IMG/VR virus record: IMGVR_UViG_3300044953_000273
Location: 1-40,870 of that record
Direction: 5' to 3' (one strand)
Source: a virus
Length of the DNA: 40,870 nucleotides
This document shows, one piece after another, positions 14,828 to 22,138 of this stretch (position 1 is its first letter; the number at the start of each line of letters is the position of its first letter). Below the pieces are notes generated by a model. It saw nothing but the letters and a program-made list of their open reading frames with translations, did not search any database and had not been told where the DNA came from. A program made the position numbers and the translations under genes.

Positions 14828-15656
14828 AACGCCTCTTAGATATCCTGGCGGAAAATCCCGTGCTTGTGAAAAGATGGGACCGTACTTTCCAGACCTCCGC
14901 AACTATGATGAATTCCGCGAACCATTTCTTGGTGGCGGAAGTGTTGCAATTTATGTCACAAAAAAGTATCCCAGCATAGATATTTGGGTGAATGATCTTT
15001 ATGAACCTCTTGTAAATTTCTGGCAACAACTCCAGATTTTTGGTTCTGACTTAAAGGATAAACTGGTAGATCTTAAATCAACACATAACAATCCAGAATC
15101 CGCAAAAGAACTTTTCCTCGCAAGTAAGGAGAAAGTCAATGACCAAAGTTTGCCCAGTCTTGATCGTGCTGTGGCTTTCTATGTTGTCAATAAGTGTAGT
15201 TTCTCTGGTCTTACAGAGAGTTCATCATTTTCAGCACAGGCATCCAACTCCAACTTCTCAATGCGAGGGATCGAAAAACTGCCTGCGTATTCTTCGTTAA
15301 TTACAAATTGGCGTATAACTAATTACTCCTACGATTATCTAATGGATGGAAACAAAGGTGCTTTTATGTATCTCGATCCTCCCTATGATATTAAGGATAA
15401 TCTCTATGGGCGTAAAGGAGCAATGCATAAAGGATTTGATCACGATAAGTTTGCTGCTGATTGCGACGCTAATCATATGGACCAGTTAGTGAGTTATAAC
15501 TCGGACCAACTTGTCAAAGACCGATTTAAAACTTGGAACGCTGCAGAGTTTGATTTGACATATACGATGCGTTCCGTTGGTGACTATATGCGTGAGCAAA
15601 AAGGTCGAAAAGAATTGTTGTTATTTAACTATGAACATGGGACCAAAATTAGTTAG
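14805..15656 (+). CDS. dam: D12-class (Dam-like) N6-adenine DNA methyltransferase
   Basis: The protein has 283 residues. D12-class motifs appear in order: LRYPGGKSRA near residue 11 and EPFLGGGSVAIYV near 38-50 (AdoMet binding), NDLYEPLVNFW, NKCSFSGL, and the catalytic DPPYDI near 190-196. The target is probably an adenine; the recognition sequence cannot be inferred. No matching restriction enzyme is visible, so it acts alone, perhaps protecting phage DNA or marking it. It lies between gp44 and gp62. Confidence 0.9.
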   Translation: MTTQKSLKTPLRYPGGKSRACEKMGPYFPDLRNYDEFREPFLGGGSVAIYVTKKYPSIDIWVNDLYEPLVNFWQQLQIFGSDLKDKLVDLKSTHNNPESAKELFLASKEKVNDQSLPSLDRAVAFYVVNKCSFSGLTESSSFSAQASNSNFSMRGIEKLPAYSSLITNWRITNYSYDYLMDGNKGAFMYLDPPYDIKDNLYGRKGAMHKGFDHDKFAADCDANHMDQLVSYNSDQLVKDRFKTWNAAEFDLTYTMRSVGDYMREQKGRKELLLFNYEHGTKIS

Positions 15657-15774
15657 TTATTCCTCTAATAATAAAGTGCAATTGTGTGCCTGGCAAAATC
15701 CAAAAGGTTGGACTCAAGAAGAAGTTAATATTTGTATTAGTTATTATGAACTTCAGTCAAAAAACTTGGCATGA
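15631..15774 (+). CDS. Small hypothetical protein
   Basis: A 47-residue frame starts at ATG 15631 (a second ATG is at 15637), overlapping the end of the methyltransferase gene in another frame. The product includes QLCAWQNPKGWTQEEVNICISYYE, a composition that looks coding rather than random. It fills the space before gp62. The function is unknown. Confidence 0.5.
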   Translation: MNMGPKLVSYSSNNKVQLCAWQNPKGWTQEEVNICISYYELQSKNLA

Positions 15775-15805
15775 ATATACAAAGATATATGAGAGAATTT
15801 TATTG

Positions 15806-16174
15806 ATGGAACTGAAAGATTGGCTTAACTCAATTAATTTTACAAAAGAAGATTTATCCGAAAATATTAAAGAATATCCCCCATACATTATTAATCGTTG
15901 TCTTTCTGGACATCTTGACACTATCATGTTTGCAAATGAAATGAATCTACATCATCAACTTGATAAAGATATGCAGTATCATTTCTATCTAAATACAATT
16001 AGGAAGCAGAAGAGATTTTCTCCTTGGATCCGTAAGGATAAGGTTGATGACTTAGAATGCGTTAAGCGTTATTATGGTTATAGTAATGAAAAAGCATTTC
16101 AGGCTCTAAAAATCCTAAATAATGAACAGATAAGTTTTATTAAGAAAAAACTTGATGTTGGAGGAACAAGATGA
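15806..16174 (+). CDS. gp62: Clamp loader small subunit gp62
   Basis: The ATG at 15806 gives 122 residues (T4 gp62: 187; cyanophage versions are shorter). Conserved features are PPYIINRCLSGHLDTIMFANEMN, QYHFYLNTIRKQKRF and YYGYSNEKAFQAL near the C-terminus. It completes the gp44/gp62 clamp loader. The frame is open further upstream, but the product from 15806 (MELKDWLNSIN) fits the family start. It overlaps the regA start by 4 bases. Confidence 0.88.
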   Translation: MELKDWLNSINFTKEDLSENIKEYPPYIINRCLSGHLDTIMFANEMNLHHQLDKDMQYHFYLNTIRKQKRFSPWIRKDKVDDLECVKRYYGYSNEKAFQALKILNNEQISFIKKKLDVGGTR

Positions 16175-16602
16175 CTACTGTGGAACCCACTGTTACCTGG
16201 TCGCAAGACCAAATGGTTGAGGTGAATTTGAGAGAACCTGATGATTTTCTGAAAGTTCGTGAGACATTGACTCGTATTGGAGTTGCGTCAAGAAAGGAGA
16301 AAAAACTCTATCAATCTTGCCACATTCTTCATAAGCAAGGCAAGTATTACATTGTACATTTCAAAGAATTATTTGCTCTTGATGGTAAACATGCAAACTT
16401 AACCATCAATGATGTTCAAAGAAGGAATAGAATTGCAAAACTTCTAATTGATTGGGGTTTACTTGATATTGTAAAACCCGATGCAATTTTTGATATTGCA
16501 CCACTCAATCAGATCAAAGTTCTTTCTTACAAAGAAAAGAACGAGTGGATTCTGGAACAAAAATACAACATTGGTAAAAAAACTAAAAAGGTGGAGGAAT
16601 AA
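16171..16602 (+). CDS. regA: Translational repressor RegA
   Basis: The protein has 143 residues (T4: 122). It matches T4 RegA closely over EPDDFLKVRETLTRIGVASRKEKKLYQSCHIL, KYYIVHFKELF and DWGLLDIV. RegA binds start regions of early mRNAs, including in T4 that of gp45, and blocks ribosomes; it also represses itself. The N-terminus is about 16 residues longer than in T4. A GGAGG ribosome site precedes the start, which overlaps gp62. A terminator follows. Confidence 0.95.
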   Translation: MTTVEPTVTWSQDQMVEVNLREPDDFLKVRETLTRIGVASRKEKKLYQSCHILHKQGKYYIVHFKELFALDGKHANLTINDVQRRNRIAKLLIDWGLLDIVKPDAIFDIAPLNQIKVLSYKEKNEWILEQKYNIGKKTKKVEE

Positions 16603-16615
16603 CCCCACTTTTATG

Positions 16616-16641
16616 GGCGGGTTTCATATCCGTCTTTTTTT
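16616..16641 (+). terminator. Rho-independent terminator after regA
   Basis: The stem GGCGGGT-TTCAT-ATCCGTC (7 bp with two wobbles) is followed by seven T. It closes the clamp/regA operon 13 bases after the stop. Confidence 0.75.
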
Positions 16642-16647
16642 GTGATG

Positions 16648-16656
16648 TGTTATAAT
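16648..16656 (+). promoter_or_regulatory. Extended -10 promoter for hsp20
   Basis: TGTTATAAT lies just after the terminator T-tract, the same arrangement as at 10069. No good -35 box is present. Transcription would start near 16663 and leave a 55-base leader containing AAGGAG. Confidence 0.6.
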
Positions 16657-16718
16657 TATTATTGGATGCCGAAAGGGTCCACAAAACACAAACTCGCTTT
16701 AAAAAAGGAGCTACCATA

Positions 16719-17153
16719 ATGACTAATCTCATGCGTTATACCGCTGCGGATCTTCCTGCCCTGATGGAGAAGATTACTCGCAACTCAATCGGAATGGATG
16801 AATACTTTGACCGTCTTTTCCATCTGCACGAAACAACCACTAACTATCCACCATATAATTTAGTTCAAGTCAGCAACGTAGAATCACGACTTGAACTTGC
16901 TCTTGCTGGATTTAAAAAGAAAGAAGTTTATGTGTACACCCAAGACGGTAAACTCTTCGTTGAAGGTCAGAAAGAAGACAAAGAAACGGAGTCCAACTAT
17001 CTCCATAAGGGTTTGGCTCAACGGAGTTTTACACGTTCGTGGACACTCTCTGATGATACGGAAGTTAGATCAGTTGATTTTGAGGATGGTCTTTTGAGTA
17101 TTACTCTTGGTAGAATTGTTCCTGATCATCATAAACGAAAGGATTATCTCTAA
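16719..17153 (+). CDS. hsp20: Small heat shock protein Hsp20
   Basis: The ATG at 16719 with AAGGAG (16705-16710) eight bases upstream gives 144 residues. The alpha-crystallin domain spans roughly residues 50-135: YNLVQVSNVESRLELALAGFKKKEVYVYTQDGKLFVEGQKE, then RSFTRSWTLSDDTEV and DGLLSITLGRIVP. The short N-terminal arm (MDEYFDRLF) is typical. Hsp20 holds unfolding proteins and is a core gene of T4-like cyanophages. It is a single-gene unit between two terminators. Confidence 0.92.
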   Translation: MTNLMRYTAADLPALMEKITRNSIGMDEYFDRLFHLHETTTNYPPYNLVQVSNVESRLELALAGFKKKEVYVYTQDGKLFVEGQKEDKETESNYLHKGLAQRSFTRSWTLSDDTEVRSVDFEDGLLSITLGRIVPDHHKRKDYL

Positions 17154-17156
17154 ATA
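17149..17156 (+). promoter_or_regulatory. Late-promoter-like box overlapping the hsp20 stop
   Basis: TCTAAATA includes the hsp20 TAA stop codon. CTAAATA is a cyanophage variant of the T4 late box. Transcription from it would start near 17162 and run straight into the terminator at 17177, giving an RNA of about 55 bases. Chance use of the TAA is possible. Confidence 0.35.
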
Positions 17157-17176
17157 GAATTGAATATCGTCGGCGC

Positions 17177-17218
17177 GAGGAGTCCCTGGCAAAATCCAGG
17201 TTGACTCCTCCTTTTTTT
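17177..17218 (+). terminator. Strong terminator after hsp20, fused to a promoter
   Basis: GAGGAGTC...GACTCCTC encloses a second stem CCTGG-CAAAAT-CCAGG, followed by CTTTTTTT. The descending arm contains the -35 box of the next promoter. Confidence 0.9.
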
Positions 17219-17229
17219 CTTGCTAAAAT
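17201..17229 (+). promoter_or_regulatory. Sigma70 promoter with -35 inside the terminator arm
   Basis: TTGACT (17201-17206) lies in the 3' arm of the terminator; TAAAAT (17224-17229), extended by TGC, follows after 17 bp. It would drive the Sm-like genes and DNA polymerase, starting near 17236. Confidence 0.75.
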
Positions 17230-17251
17230 GTGATGGAAAATAACAAAAATC

Positions 17252-17590
17252 ATGACAGTTAAATTGGTTTTGATGAAGTCTGGCGAAGACATTATCGCAG
17301 ATATTGAGGAAATGGTTATTGAAGAAAGAACTATTGGATATTTTTTAACCAAACCTTGTATCGTAAAACTTATGGATACTGAGGGAGTTACTCGGGATGA
17401 GGCAGCTAAGGGATTCAAAATTAAGATGTTTCCCTGGATGCCACTTTCTAAGAATGTTAAAATTCCAGTAAATGTTGACTGGGTTGTAACGATGATTGAA
17501 CCAGTTGATAATCTTCGCAACATGTACATTAATGAGGTATTGAAAGATGATAAAACTATTAGTTCTGGCGAATCAAACGCTGATCTCTAA
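17252..17590 (+). CDS. Sm-like (LSm-fold) small protein
   Basis: The protein has 112 residues. The N-terminal part VLMKSGEDIIADIEEM and YFLTKPCIVKLMD have Sm-fold strand spacing and share the SGE(D/E)I(I/F)A signature with the protein at 2355. The second half contains FPWMPLSKNVKIPVNVDWVVTMIEP. It is the first gene of the polymerase operon and overlaps the next gene by 44 bases. The function is unknown; RNA or protein binding is a guess from the fold pattern. Confidence 0.6.
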   Translation: MTVKLVLMKSGEDIIADIEEMVIEERTIGYFLTKPCIVKLMDTEGVTRDEAAKGFKIKMFPWMPLSKNVKIPVNVDWVVTMIEPVDNLRNMYINEVLKDDKTISSGESNADL

Positions 17591-17795
17591 AATTGATGAA
17601 GTTGGTTCGGAGTTGGGCGAACCAGATTGTAAACTTATAAATCCATTTTGTGTCAATTTAATTGATGGCACATTAACTCCTTGGTTGTCAGATTTTACAT
17701 CTCAAAGTGAGTTTATGATTCACTCTGATAAAATTTTGACAATTGCGGAACCAAATACTAAACTACTTGAACGATATCAGAAGGTAACTGACTAG
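17547..17795 (+). CDS. Small Sm-like protein upstream of DNA polymerase
   Basis: The protein has 82 residues: LLVLANQTLISKIDEVGSEL, then DCKLINPFCVNLID and SDKILTIAEPNTKLLERY. The strand order (N-terminal ANQTLISKI, middle KLINPF, terminal DKILTIAEP) resembles the other two Sm-like proteins. Its start is inside the previous gene and its stop overlaps the polymerase GTG by one base, so translation of the three genes is probably coupled. Confidence 0.6.
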   Translation: MIKLLVLANQTLISKIDEVGSELGEPDCKLINPFCVNLIDGTLTPWLSDFTSQSEFMIHSDKILTIAEPNTKLLERYQKVTD

Positions 17796-20290
17796 TGCGA
17801 TTTTATACTAATGTGCAGATGGTTGGTAATCGATTTCTTGTTCGTGGTTATGAAAATGGAAAAAGTTTCATGACCACAGATGAGTTTAAACCAACTCTCT
17901 TTGTGAAGTCAAAAAAGAAAACAAAGCATAAGACTCTTTCTGGTGAGCATGTTGAAGCAATTCAACCAGGATTTGTACGAGATTGTAGAGAATTCTATAA
18001 GAAATATGATAATGTAGAAGGATTTGAAATCTATGGAAATGACAGATACGTATGCCAATACATCTCTGAAAAATATCCAGAAGATGAAATTAAGTTTGAT
18101 ATTACCAAAATCAATCTAATTACTCTTGACATTGAAGTTCAATCAGAATATGGATTCCCTAATACGGAATCTTGTTCAGAAGAGATGCTTTTGATTACTA
18201 TTCAAGACTATTCAACTAAAAAGATTACTACTTGGGGAAGAAAACCTTTTAAATCAACAAACCCCAATGCCAAATACATCTTGTGTGAAAGTGAGCAATC
18301 TCTTTTGCAAAACTTTTTGGAATGGTGGGCAACTCACACACCAGAAGTAATCACTGGTTGGAATGTCCAACTTTATGATATTCCATACATCTGTGGAAGA
18401 ATTAATCGCATTCTTGGTGAAAAAGTACTCAAACGGATTTCTCCTTGGGGATTGGTAACACAGGAAGAGGTGTGGATTTCTGGTCGTAAGAATATTGCTT
18501 TCGATATTGGTGGAGTTACTCAACTTGATTACCTAGATCTGTACAAAAAGTTCACGTACAAAGCACAAGAATCATATCGATTGGATTACATTGCCAACGT
18601 AGAACTCGGACAGAAAAAACTGGATCACTCTGAGTTCGATACCTTCAAAGATTTTTATACGAAAGGTTGGAATAAGTTTGTAGAGTACAACATCGTTGAT
18701 GTGGAACTTGTTGACCGTTTGGAAGACAAGATGAAGTTGATTGAATTAGCTTTAACGATGGCGTATGATGCCAAAGTTAATTATAGTGATGTGTTCTATC
18801 AAGTTCGCATGTGGGATAATATCATCTATAACTATCTCAAAAAGAGAGATATCGTCATTCCACCGAAAGATAGAACAGAGAAAAATGAGAAGTATGCTGG
18901 TGCTTATGTAAAAGAACCCATTCCTGGTAAGTATGACTGGGTGGTGAGTTTTGACTTGAACTCACTGTATCCACACCTTATTATGCAGTACAATATTTCA
19001 CCAGAAACTCTTTTGGATGAGAGGCACCCGACTGTGACTGTGGATAAGATCCTGAACCAGGAGATTACCTTTGAACTGTATAAGGACAAGGCAGTTTGTG
19101 CGAACGGAGCAATGTTCCGTAAAGATGTGCGTGGATTCCTTCCAGAACTCATGGAAAAGATGTATAACGAGCGAGTCATCTTCAAAAAGAAGATGATTAC
19201 TGCTAAAAAAGAATATGAGAAAAAAAAGACAAAGGAGTTAGAAAAGGAAATTGCTCGATGCAATAATATTCAGATGGCAAAGAAGATCTCTCTCAATTCT
19301 GCATATGGTGCAATTGGCAATCAGTATTTCAGGTATTACAAACTAGCAAATGCAGAAGCGATTACTCTATCTGGTCAAGTAAGTATCAGATGGATTGAAA
19401 TGCAGATGAATCAGCACATCAATAAAATTTTGAAAACAGAAAATGTTGATTATGTTATTGCTTCGGATACTGACTCTATCTACCTCAATCTTGGTCCTCT
19501 CGTACATGCTGTGTACAACGGGAGAGAAAAAACTACTGAGAGCGTTGTCTCGTTCCTTAATAAGATCTGTGAGATGGAATTTGAACCTTATATTGAAAAC
19601 GCTTATAAGTCCTTGGCGCAATATGTTAATGCATATGATCAAAAGATGCAAATGAAACGAGAGAACATCGCGGATCGTGGCATTTGGACTGCCAAGAAGC
19701 GTTATATTCTCAACGTATGGGATAGTGAGGGTGTTCGTTATGAAGAACCAAAATTAAAAATTATGGGCATTGAAGCAGTTAAGTCTTCAACACCTGCTCC
19801 ATGTCGTCAAATGATTAAAGATGCTTTGAAGTTAATCATGTCTTCTACCGAAGATGATCTGATTGATTTCATTGATAGGTGTAGATCTGATTTTAAAAAG
19901 ATGACACCAGAAGAAATTTCTTTCCCTCGAACAGTTAGCGATGTAAACAAGCATCGATCAACTAGCATAATTTATAACAAAGGAACACCTATTCACGCCA
20001 GAGGAGCTTTGTTGTATAATCACTATATAAAAATGAAGAATCTTGATACCAAGTATTCATTTATTCAAAATGGAGAAAAGATCAAGTTTTGCTATTTAAA
20101 AACTCCCAATCCAATATATGAAAATGTATTCTCTTTTATTCAAGAGTTTCCGAGGGAGTTAGGCATAGAAAAGTATGTTAATTATGACATGCAATTCGAC
20201 AAAGGTTTTCTAGATCCACTTAAAGTTGTACTTGATGCAATTGGATGGAAATCCGAAAAACAAATTTCTTTGGAGGACTTTTTCTCATGA
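17795..20290 (+). CDS. gp43: DNA polymerase gp43 (family B)
   Basis: The protein has 831 residues (T4: 898) from a GTG start. Exonuclease motifs: TLDIEVQSE near 110 (Exo I), ITGWNVQLYDIPYI (Exo II), YNIVDVELVDRL (Exo III). Polymerase motifs: DLNSLYPHLIMQYN (A), KKISLNSAYGAIGN (B), ASDTDSIYLNL (C). All catalytic aspartates are present. The C-terminal tail (KQISLEDFF) fits a clamp-binding peptide. It replicates the phage genome with gp45, gp44/62, gp41 and gp61. Confidence 0.97.
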   Translation: MRFYTNVQMVGNRFLVRGYENGKSFMTTDEFKPTLFVKSKKKTKHKTLSGEHVEAIQPGFVRDCREFYKKYDNVEGFEIYGNDRYVCQYISEKYPEDEIKFDITKINLITLDIEVQSEYGFPNTESCSEEMLLITIQDYSTKKITTWGRKPFKSTNPNAKYILCESEQSLLQNFLEWWATHTPEVITGWNVQLYDIPYICGRINRILGEKVLKRISPWGLVTQEEVWISGRKNIAFDIGGVTQLDYLDLYKKFTYKAQESYRLDYIANVELGQKKLDHSEFDTFKDFYTKGWNKFVEYNIVDVELVDRLEDKMKLIELALTMAYDAKVNYSDVFYQVRMWDNIIYNYLKKRDIVIPPKDRTEKNEKYAGAYVKEPIPGKYDWVVSFDLNSLYPHLIMQYNISPETLLDERHPTVTVDKILNQEITFELYKDKAVCANGAMFRKDVRGFLPELMEKMYNERVIFKKKMITAKKEYEKKKTKELEKEIARCNNIQMAKKISLNSAYGAIGNQYFRYYKLANAEAITLSGQVSIRWIEMQMNQHINKILKTENVDYVIASDTDSIYLNLGPLVHAVYNGREKTTESVVSFLNKICEMEFEPYIENAYKSLAQYVNAYDQKMQMKRENIADRGIWTAKKRYILNVWDSEGVRYEEPKLKIMGIEAVKSSTPAPCRQMIKDALKLIMSSTEDDLIDFIDRCRSDFKKMTPEEISFPRTVSDVNKHRSTSIIYNKGTPIHARGALLYNHYIKMKNLDTKYSFIQNGEKIKFCYLKTPNPIYENVFSFIQEFPRELGIEKYVNYDMQFDKGFLDPLKVVLDAIGWKSEKQISLEDFFS

Positions 20291-20484
20291 ATAATGAATA
20301 CACAGTATATGATGCAGAATCAAAACAGACAAAATGGAATAGGGGAGTGGATTTGTTTATAGAGTCTGCACTTAAACCAGATAATGAACTTAGGCAAGCA
20401 GCACATGATCAAAAATGTTTTCATGAGCTTATGGATGTTCGAGAAAATGTGTTAAAATATCTGGATACACTGAGGTGGAATTGA
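20287..20484 (+). CDS. Small hypothetical protein
   Basis: The ATG at 20287, ten bases after GGAGG inside the end of gp43, gives 65 residues (MNNEYTVYDAESKQTKWN...). It is mostly helical and charged with no known motif. It overlaps gp43 by 4 bases and the next small gene by one. Confidence 0.65.
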   Translation: MNNEYTVYDAESKQTKWNRGVDLFIESALKPDNELRQAAHDQKCFHELMDVRENVLKYLDTLRWN

Positions 20485-20648
20485 TGGATTTACCTATTAC
20501 TGATGAAGAACTGAATACTATTGTTAATGCTATGGCTCTTGGTGGAGACACAGCATTGTTTCAAAAACTTAAACTGGTAAAAGAACTTAAAGACCAAGGT
20601 TTACCTTATAAAAAAATTCTTCATGAACAATACGGGATGGTAGCATAG
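20484..20648 (+). CDS. Small hypothetical protein
   Basis: A 54-residue frame (MDLPITDEELNTIVNAM...) starts at the ATG overlapping the previous stop (TGATG). It is compact and helical (LFQKLKLVKELKDQ) with no recognisable domain. It ends two bases before a strong promoter. Confidence 0.6.
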   Translation: MDLPITDEELNTIVNAMALGGDTALFQKLKLVKELKDQGLPYKKILHEQYGMVA

Positions 20649-20650
20649 GG

Positions 20651-20679
20651 TTGACACTTCTTTTTTTATCGCCTATAAT
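20651..20679 (+). promoter_or_regulatory. Consensus sigma70 early promoter
   Basis: TTGACA (20651-20656) and TATAAT (20674-20679) are separated by 17 bp, both matching consensus exactly. It drives the RAMA-like gene at 20706, with a start site near 20686. Confidence 0.9.
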
Positions 20680-20705
20680 AGATTTGCCTTTACATACACA
20701 TACAT

Positions 20706-21203
20706 ATGGCAAATTCAAATTTAAATTACGCTGAGTGGATTACAGATCAATATTTACATCACGCAGTTCAAAGTATTGATGCTAGACTTGGTAATGGGTA
20801 TGCAATTAAAAACCCTACCTTAATTTCAACTATGATTTGTTTAACCGCTCAAGAATTTGAACGACAAAATTCTTTGATTGAAGAAAAGGATGTAAAAAAA
20901 GTTTCAACAAAATACAATAAACCAAATTCACAATTTCAGTTTTTAAAAAATTCAACTAAAAAACAAAAACCAAAATTTAGATTTTGTGATTTTGGAATTC
21001 CACTTGGGGCAACCTTACATTATATAAATGATCCAAAAATTACTTGCGTTGTATCAAGTCCTAATAACGATGTAATTTTTAATGGAAAGAAGACATCTAT
21101 GAGTTCTATTGTAAATTATTTTTTAGGTGGATCTAAAAGAGGAACATCTTATTGGACCTATAATGGAAAACTTCTTGTTGATCTTTATAATGAAAAATAT
21201 TGA
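20706..21203 (+). CDS. RAMA-domain-like protein
   Basis: The protein has 165 residues. The N-terminal half is helical. The C-terminal 70 residues (about 95-163) match the RAMA pattern found on restriction-modification enzymes: DFGIPLGATLHYINDPKITCVV, then VIFNGKKTSMSSIV, and ending TSYWTYNGKLLVDLY. RAMA domains are predicted to read modified DNA or act near adenine methylation. It has its own consensus early promoter, suggesting an early role. The domain call is by motif only. Confidence 0.6.
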   Translation: MANSNLNYAEWITDQYLHHAVQSIDARLGNGYAIKNPTLISTMICLTAQEFERQNSLIEEKDVKKVSTKYNKPNSQFQFLKNSTKKQKPKFRFCDFGIPLGATLHYINDPKITCVVSSPNNDVIFNGKKTSMSSIVNYFLGGSKRGTSYWTYNGKLLVDLYNEKY

Positions 21204-21213
21204 AGATGATAAC

Positions 21214-21221
21214 TATAAATA
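21214..21221 (+). promoter_or_regulatory. Late promoter box after the RAMA-like gene
   Basis: TATAAATA matches the T4 late consensus exactly. Transcription would start near 21227 and produce a short structured RNA ending at the terminator, or reach the HNH gene by read-through. Confidence 0.55.
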
Positions 21222-21259
21222 ATAATACCTGACTTGTTCGCACCTTTCAGGTAAAGTTT

Positions 21260-21286
21260 GGGGGGCAGAAATGTCCCCCCTTTCTT
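21260..21286 (+). terminator. Hairpin terminator in the RAMA-HNH gap
   Basis: Six G (21260-21265) pair with six C (21275-21280) around a short loop, followed by TTTCTT. The T-tract is short. It lies in the loop of the larger 11-bp inverted repeat. Confidence 0.65.
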
Positions 21287-21287
21287 A

Positions 21288-21295
21288 TATAAATA
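21288..21295 (+). promoter_or_regulatory. Late promoter for the HNH homing endonuclease
   Basis: TATAAATA is an exact T4 late box. The expected start near 21301 falls at the right arm of the inverted repeat, so the late transcript lacks the left arm. Confidence 0.7.
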
Positions 21296-21320
21296 GTATT
21301 GCGAACAAGTTAGAGTAGAA

Positions 21321-22103
21321 ATGAATTATCTAAGAGTTTATTGTAATCTTATTAGGAAAGCAGAAAGTAGAATTGCTCCTAACGATTACACAGAAAGACA
21401 TCATATATTTCCTATAAGTATTTTTGGTAAAAATGATAAAATTGCTGTACTTACGGCACGAGAGCATTATATCGTCCACGCATTATTGGAAAAAGGATTT
21501 ATAAAGAGATATGGATTAAAAGATAAGAGAACTATTAAAATGATTCACGCTCATATTTTAATGAAATCAAAAGGTAAATATTATAATTCTTATCTTTATG
21601 AAAGTGCAAGAATTAGAATGTCTGAATCAAAGAAAGGTAAAAAACCATATGTTATGACTGAAAAAATTAAAAATAAAATGAGTAAATATTCTAAAAATAG
21701 AAATGAAGAGCACAAGAAAAAATTGAGCGAATCATTAAAAGGTAGAATACCTCCTAATTATGGAAAATTGCATTCTGAAGAAACTAAAAGAAAAATAGGA
21801 CAAAAAAATAAAGGTAGAAAAGTTTCAGAAGAAACGAGGAGAAAATTGAGTGAATGTAAGAAAGGAGAAAAGCATTTTTTGTATGGGAAGAAAAGAGATA
21901 TTGAAGTTGTAAATAAAATAGTGGAGAAAAAAAGTAAAAATTTTTCTATTATAAATCCAGATGGTGAAATAATTTATGGTAAAAATATAGCAGAGTTTTG
22001 TAGAGAAAATGATTTAGATAAGGCGACCATATGTAATATGCTTAATTATAAAAGAGGAATAAAGTCACATAAAGGATATCGTGCCGTTCCTCAAAATATT
22101 TGA
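21321..22103 (+). CDS. HNH homing endonuclease with NUMOD modules
   Basis: The protein has 260 residues. An HNH core is near the N-terminus (ERHHIFPISIFG, then LTAREHYIVHALL). Lysine-rich NUMOD3-like DNA-binding repeats follow (GRIPPNYGKLHSEETKRKIG, GRKVSEETRRKLSECKKG, and GEKHFLYGKK), and a NUMOD1-like C-terminal helix-turn-helix (IIYGKNIAEFCRENDLDKAT). It is free-standing, between the RAMA-like gene and uvsX. It probably cuts a homologous locus in co-infecting phages lacking it. Its stop overlaps the uvsX promoter. Confidence 0.88.
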   Translation: MNYLRVYCNLIRKAESRIAPNDYTERHHIFPISIFGKNDKIAVLTAREHYIVHALLEKGFIKRYGLKDKRTIKMIHAHILMKSKGKYYNSYLYESARIRMSESKKGKKPYVMTEKIKNKMSKYSKNRNEEHKKKLSESLKGRIPPNYGKLHSEETKRKIGQKNKGRKVSEETRRKLSECKKGEKHFLYGKKRDIEVVNKIVEKKSKNFSIINPDGEIIYGKNIAEFCRENDLDKATICNMLNYKRGIKSHKGYRAVPQNI

Positions 22104-22128
22104 CGGCACCAAAATTTTGTAGTATAAT
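22100..22128 (+). promoter_or_regulatory. Sigma70 promoter for uvsX
   Basis: TTGACG (22100-22105) overlaps the HNH gene stop, and TATAAT (22123-22128) follows after 17 bp. The start would be near 22135, only a few bases before the uvsX ATG, so the leader is very short. Confidence 0.8.
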
Positions 22129-22138
22129 CTTGTGTAGA

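Larger units (their letters stand above)
21232..21310 (+). repeat. Perfect 11-bp inverted repeat flanking a late promoter
   Basis: ACTTGTTCGCA (21232-21242) and TGCGAACAAGT (21300-21310) are exact reverse complements 57 bases apart. The right arm ends ten bases before the HNH gene start. A smaller hairpin ACCTGA/TCAGGT (21227-21252) competes for the left arm. See the finding on I-TevI-like control. Confidence 0.8.

Noticed and set aside
15686-15805. Longer N-terminus for gp62 from an upstream start in the same frame
   Set aside because: The extension overlaps another small frame and does not match the family start; ATG at 15806 gives MELKDWLNSIN as expected.
16662-16718. Upstream in-frame start for hsp20
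   Set aside because: It lies at the promoter start site and the AAGGAG ribosome site clearly selects ATG 16719.
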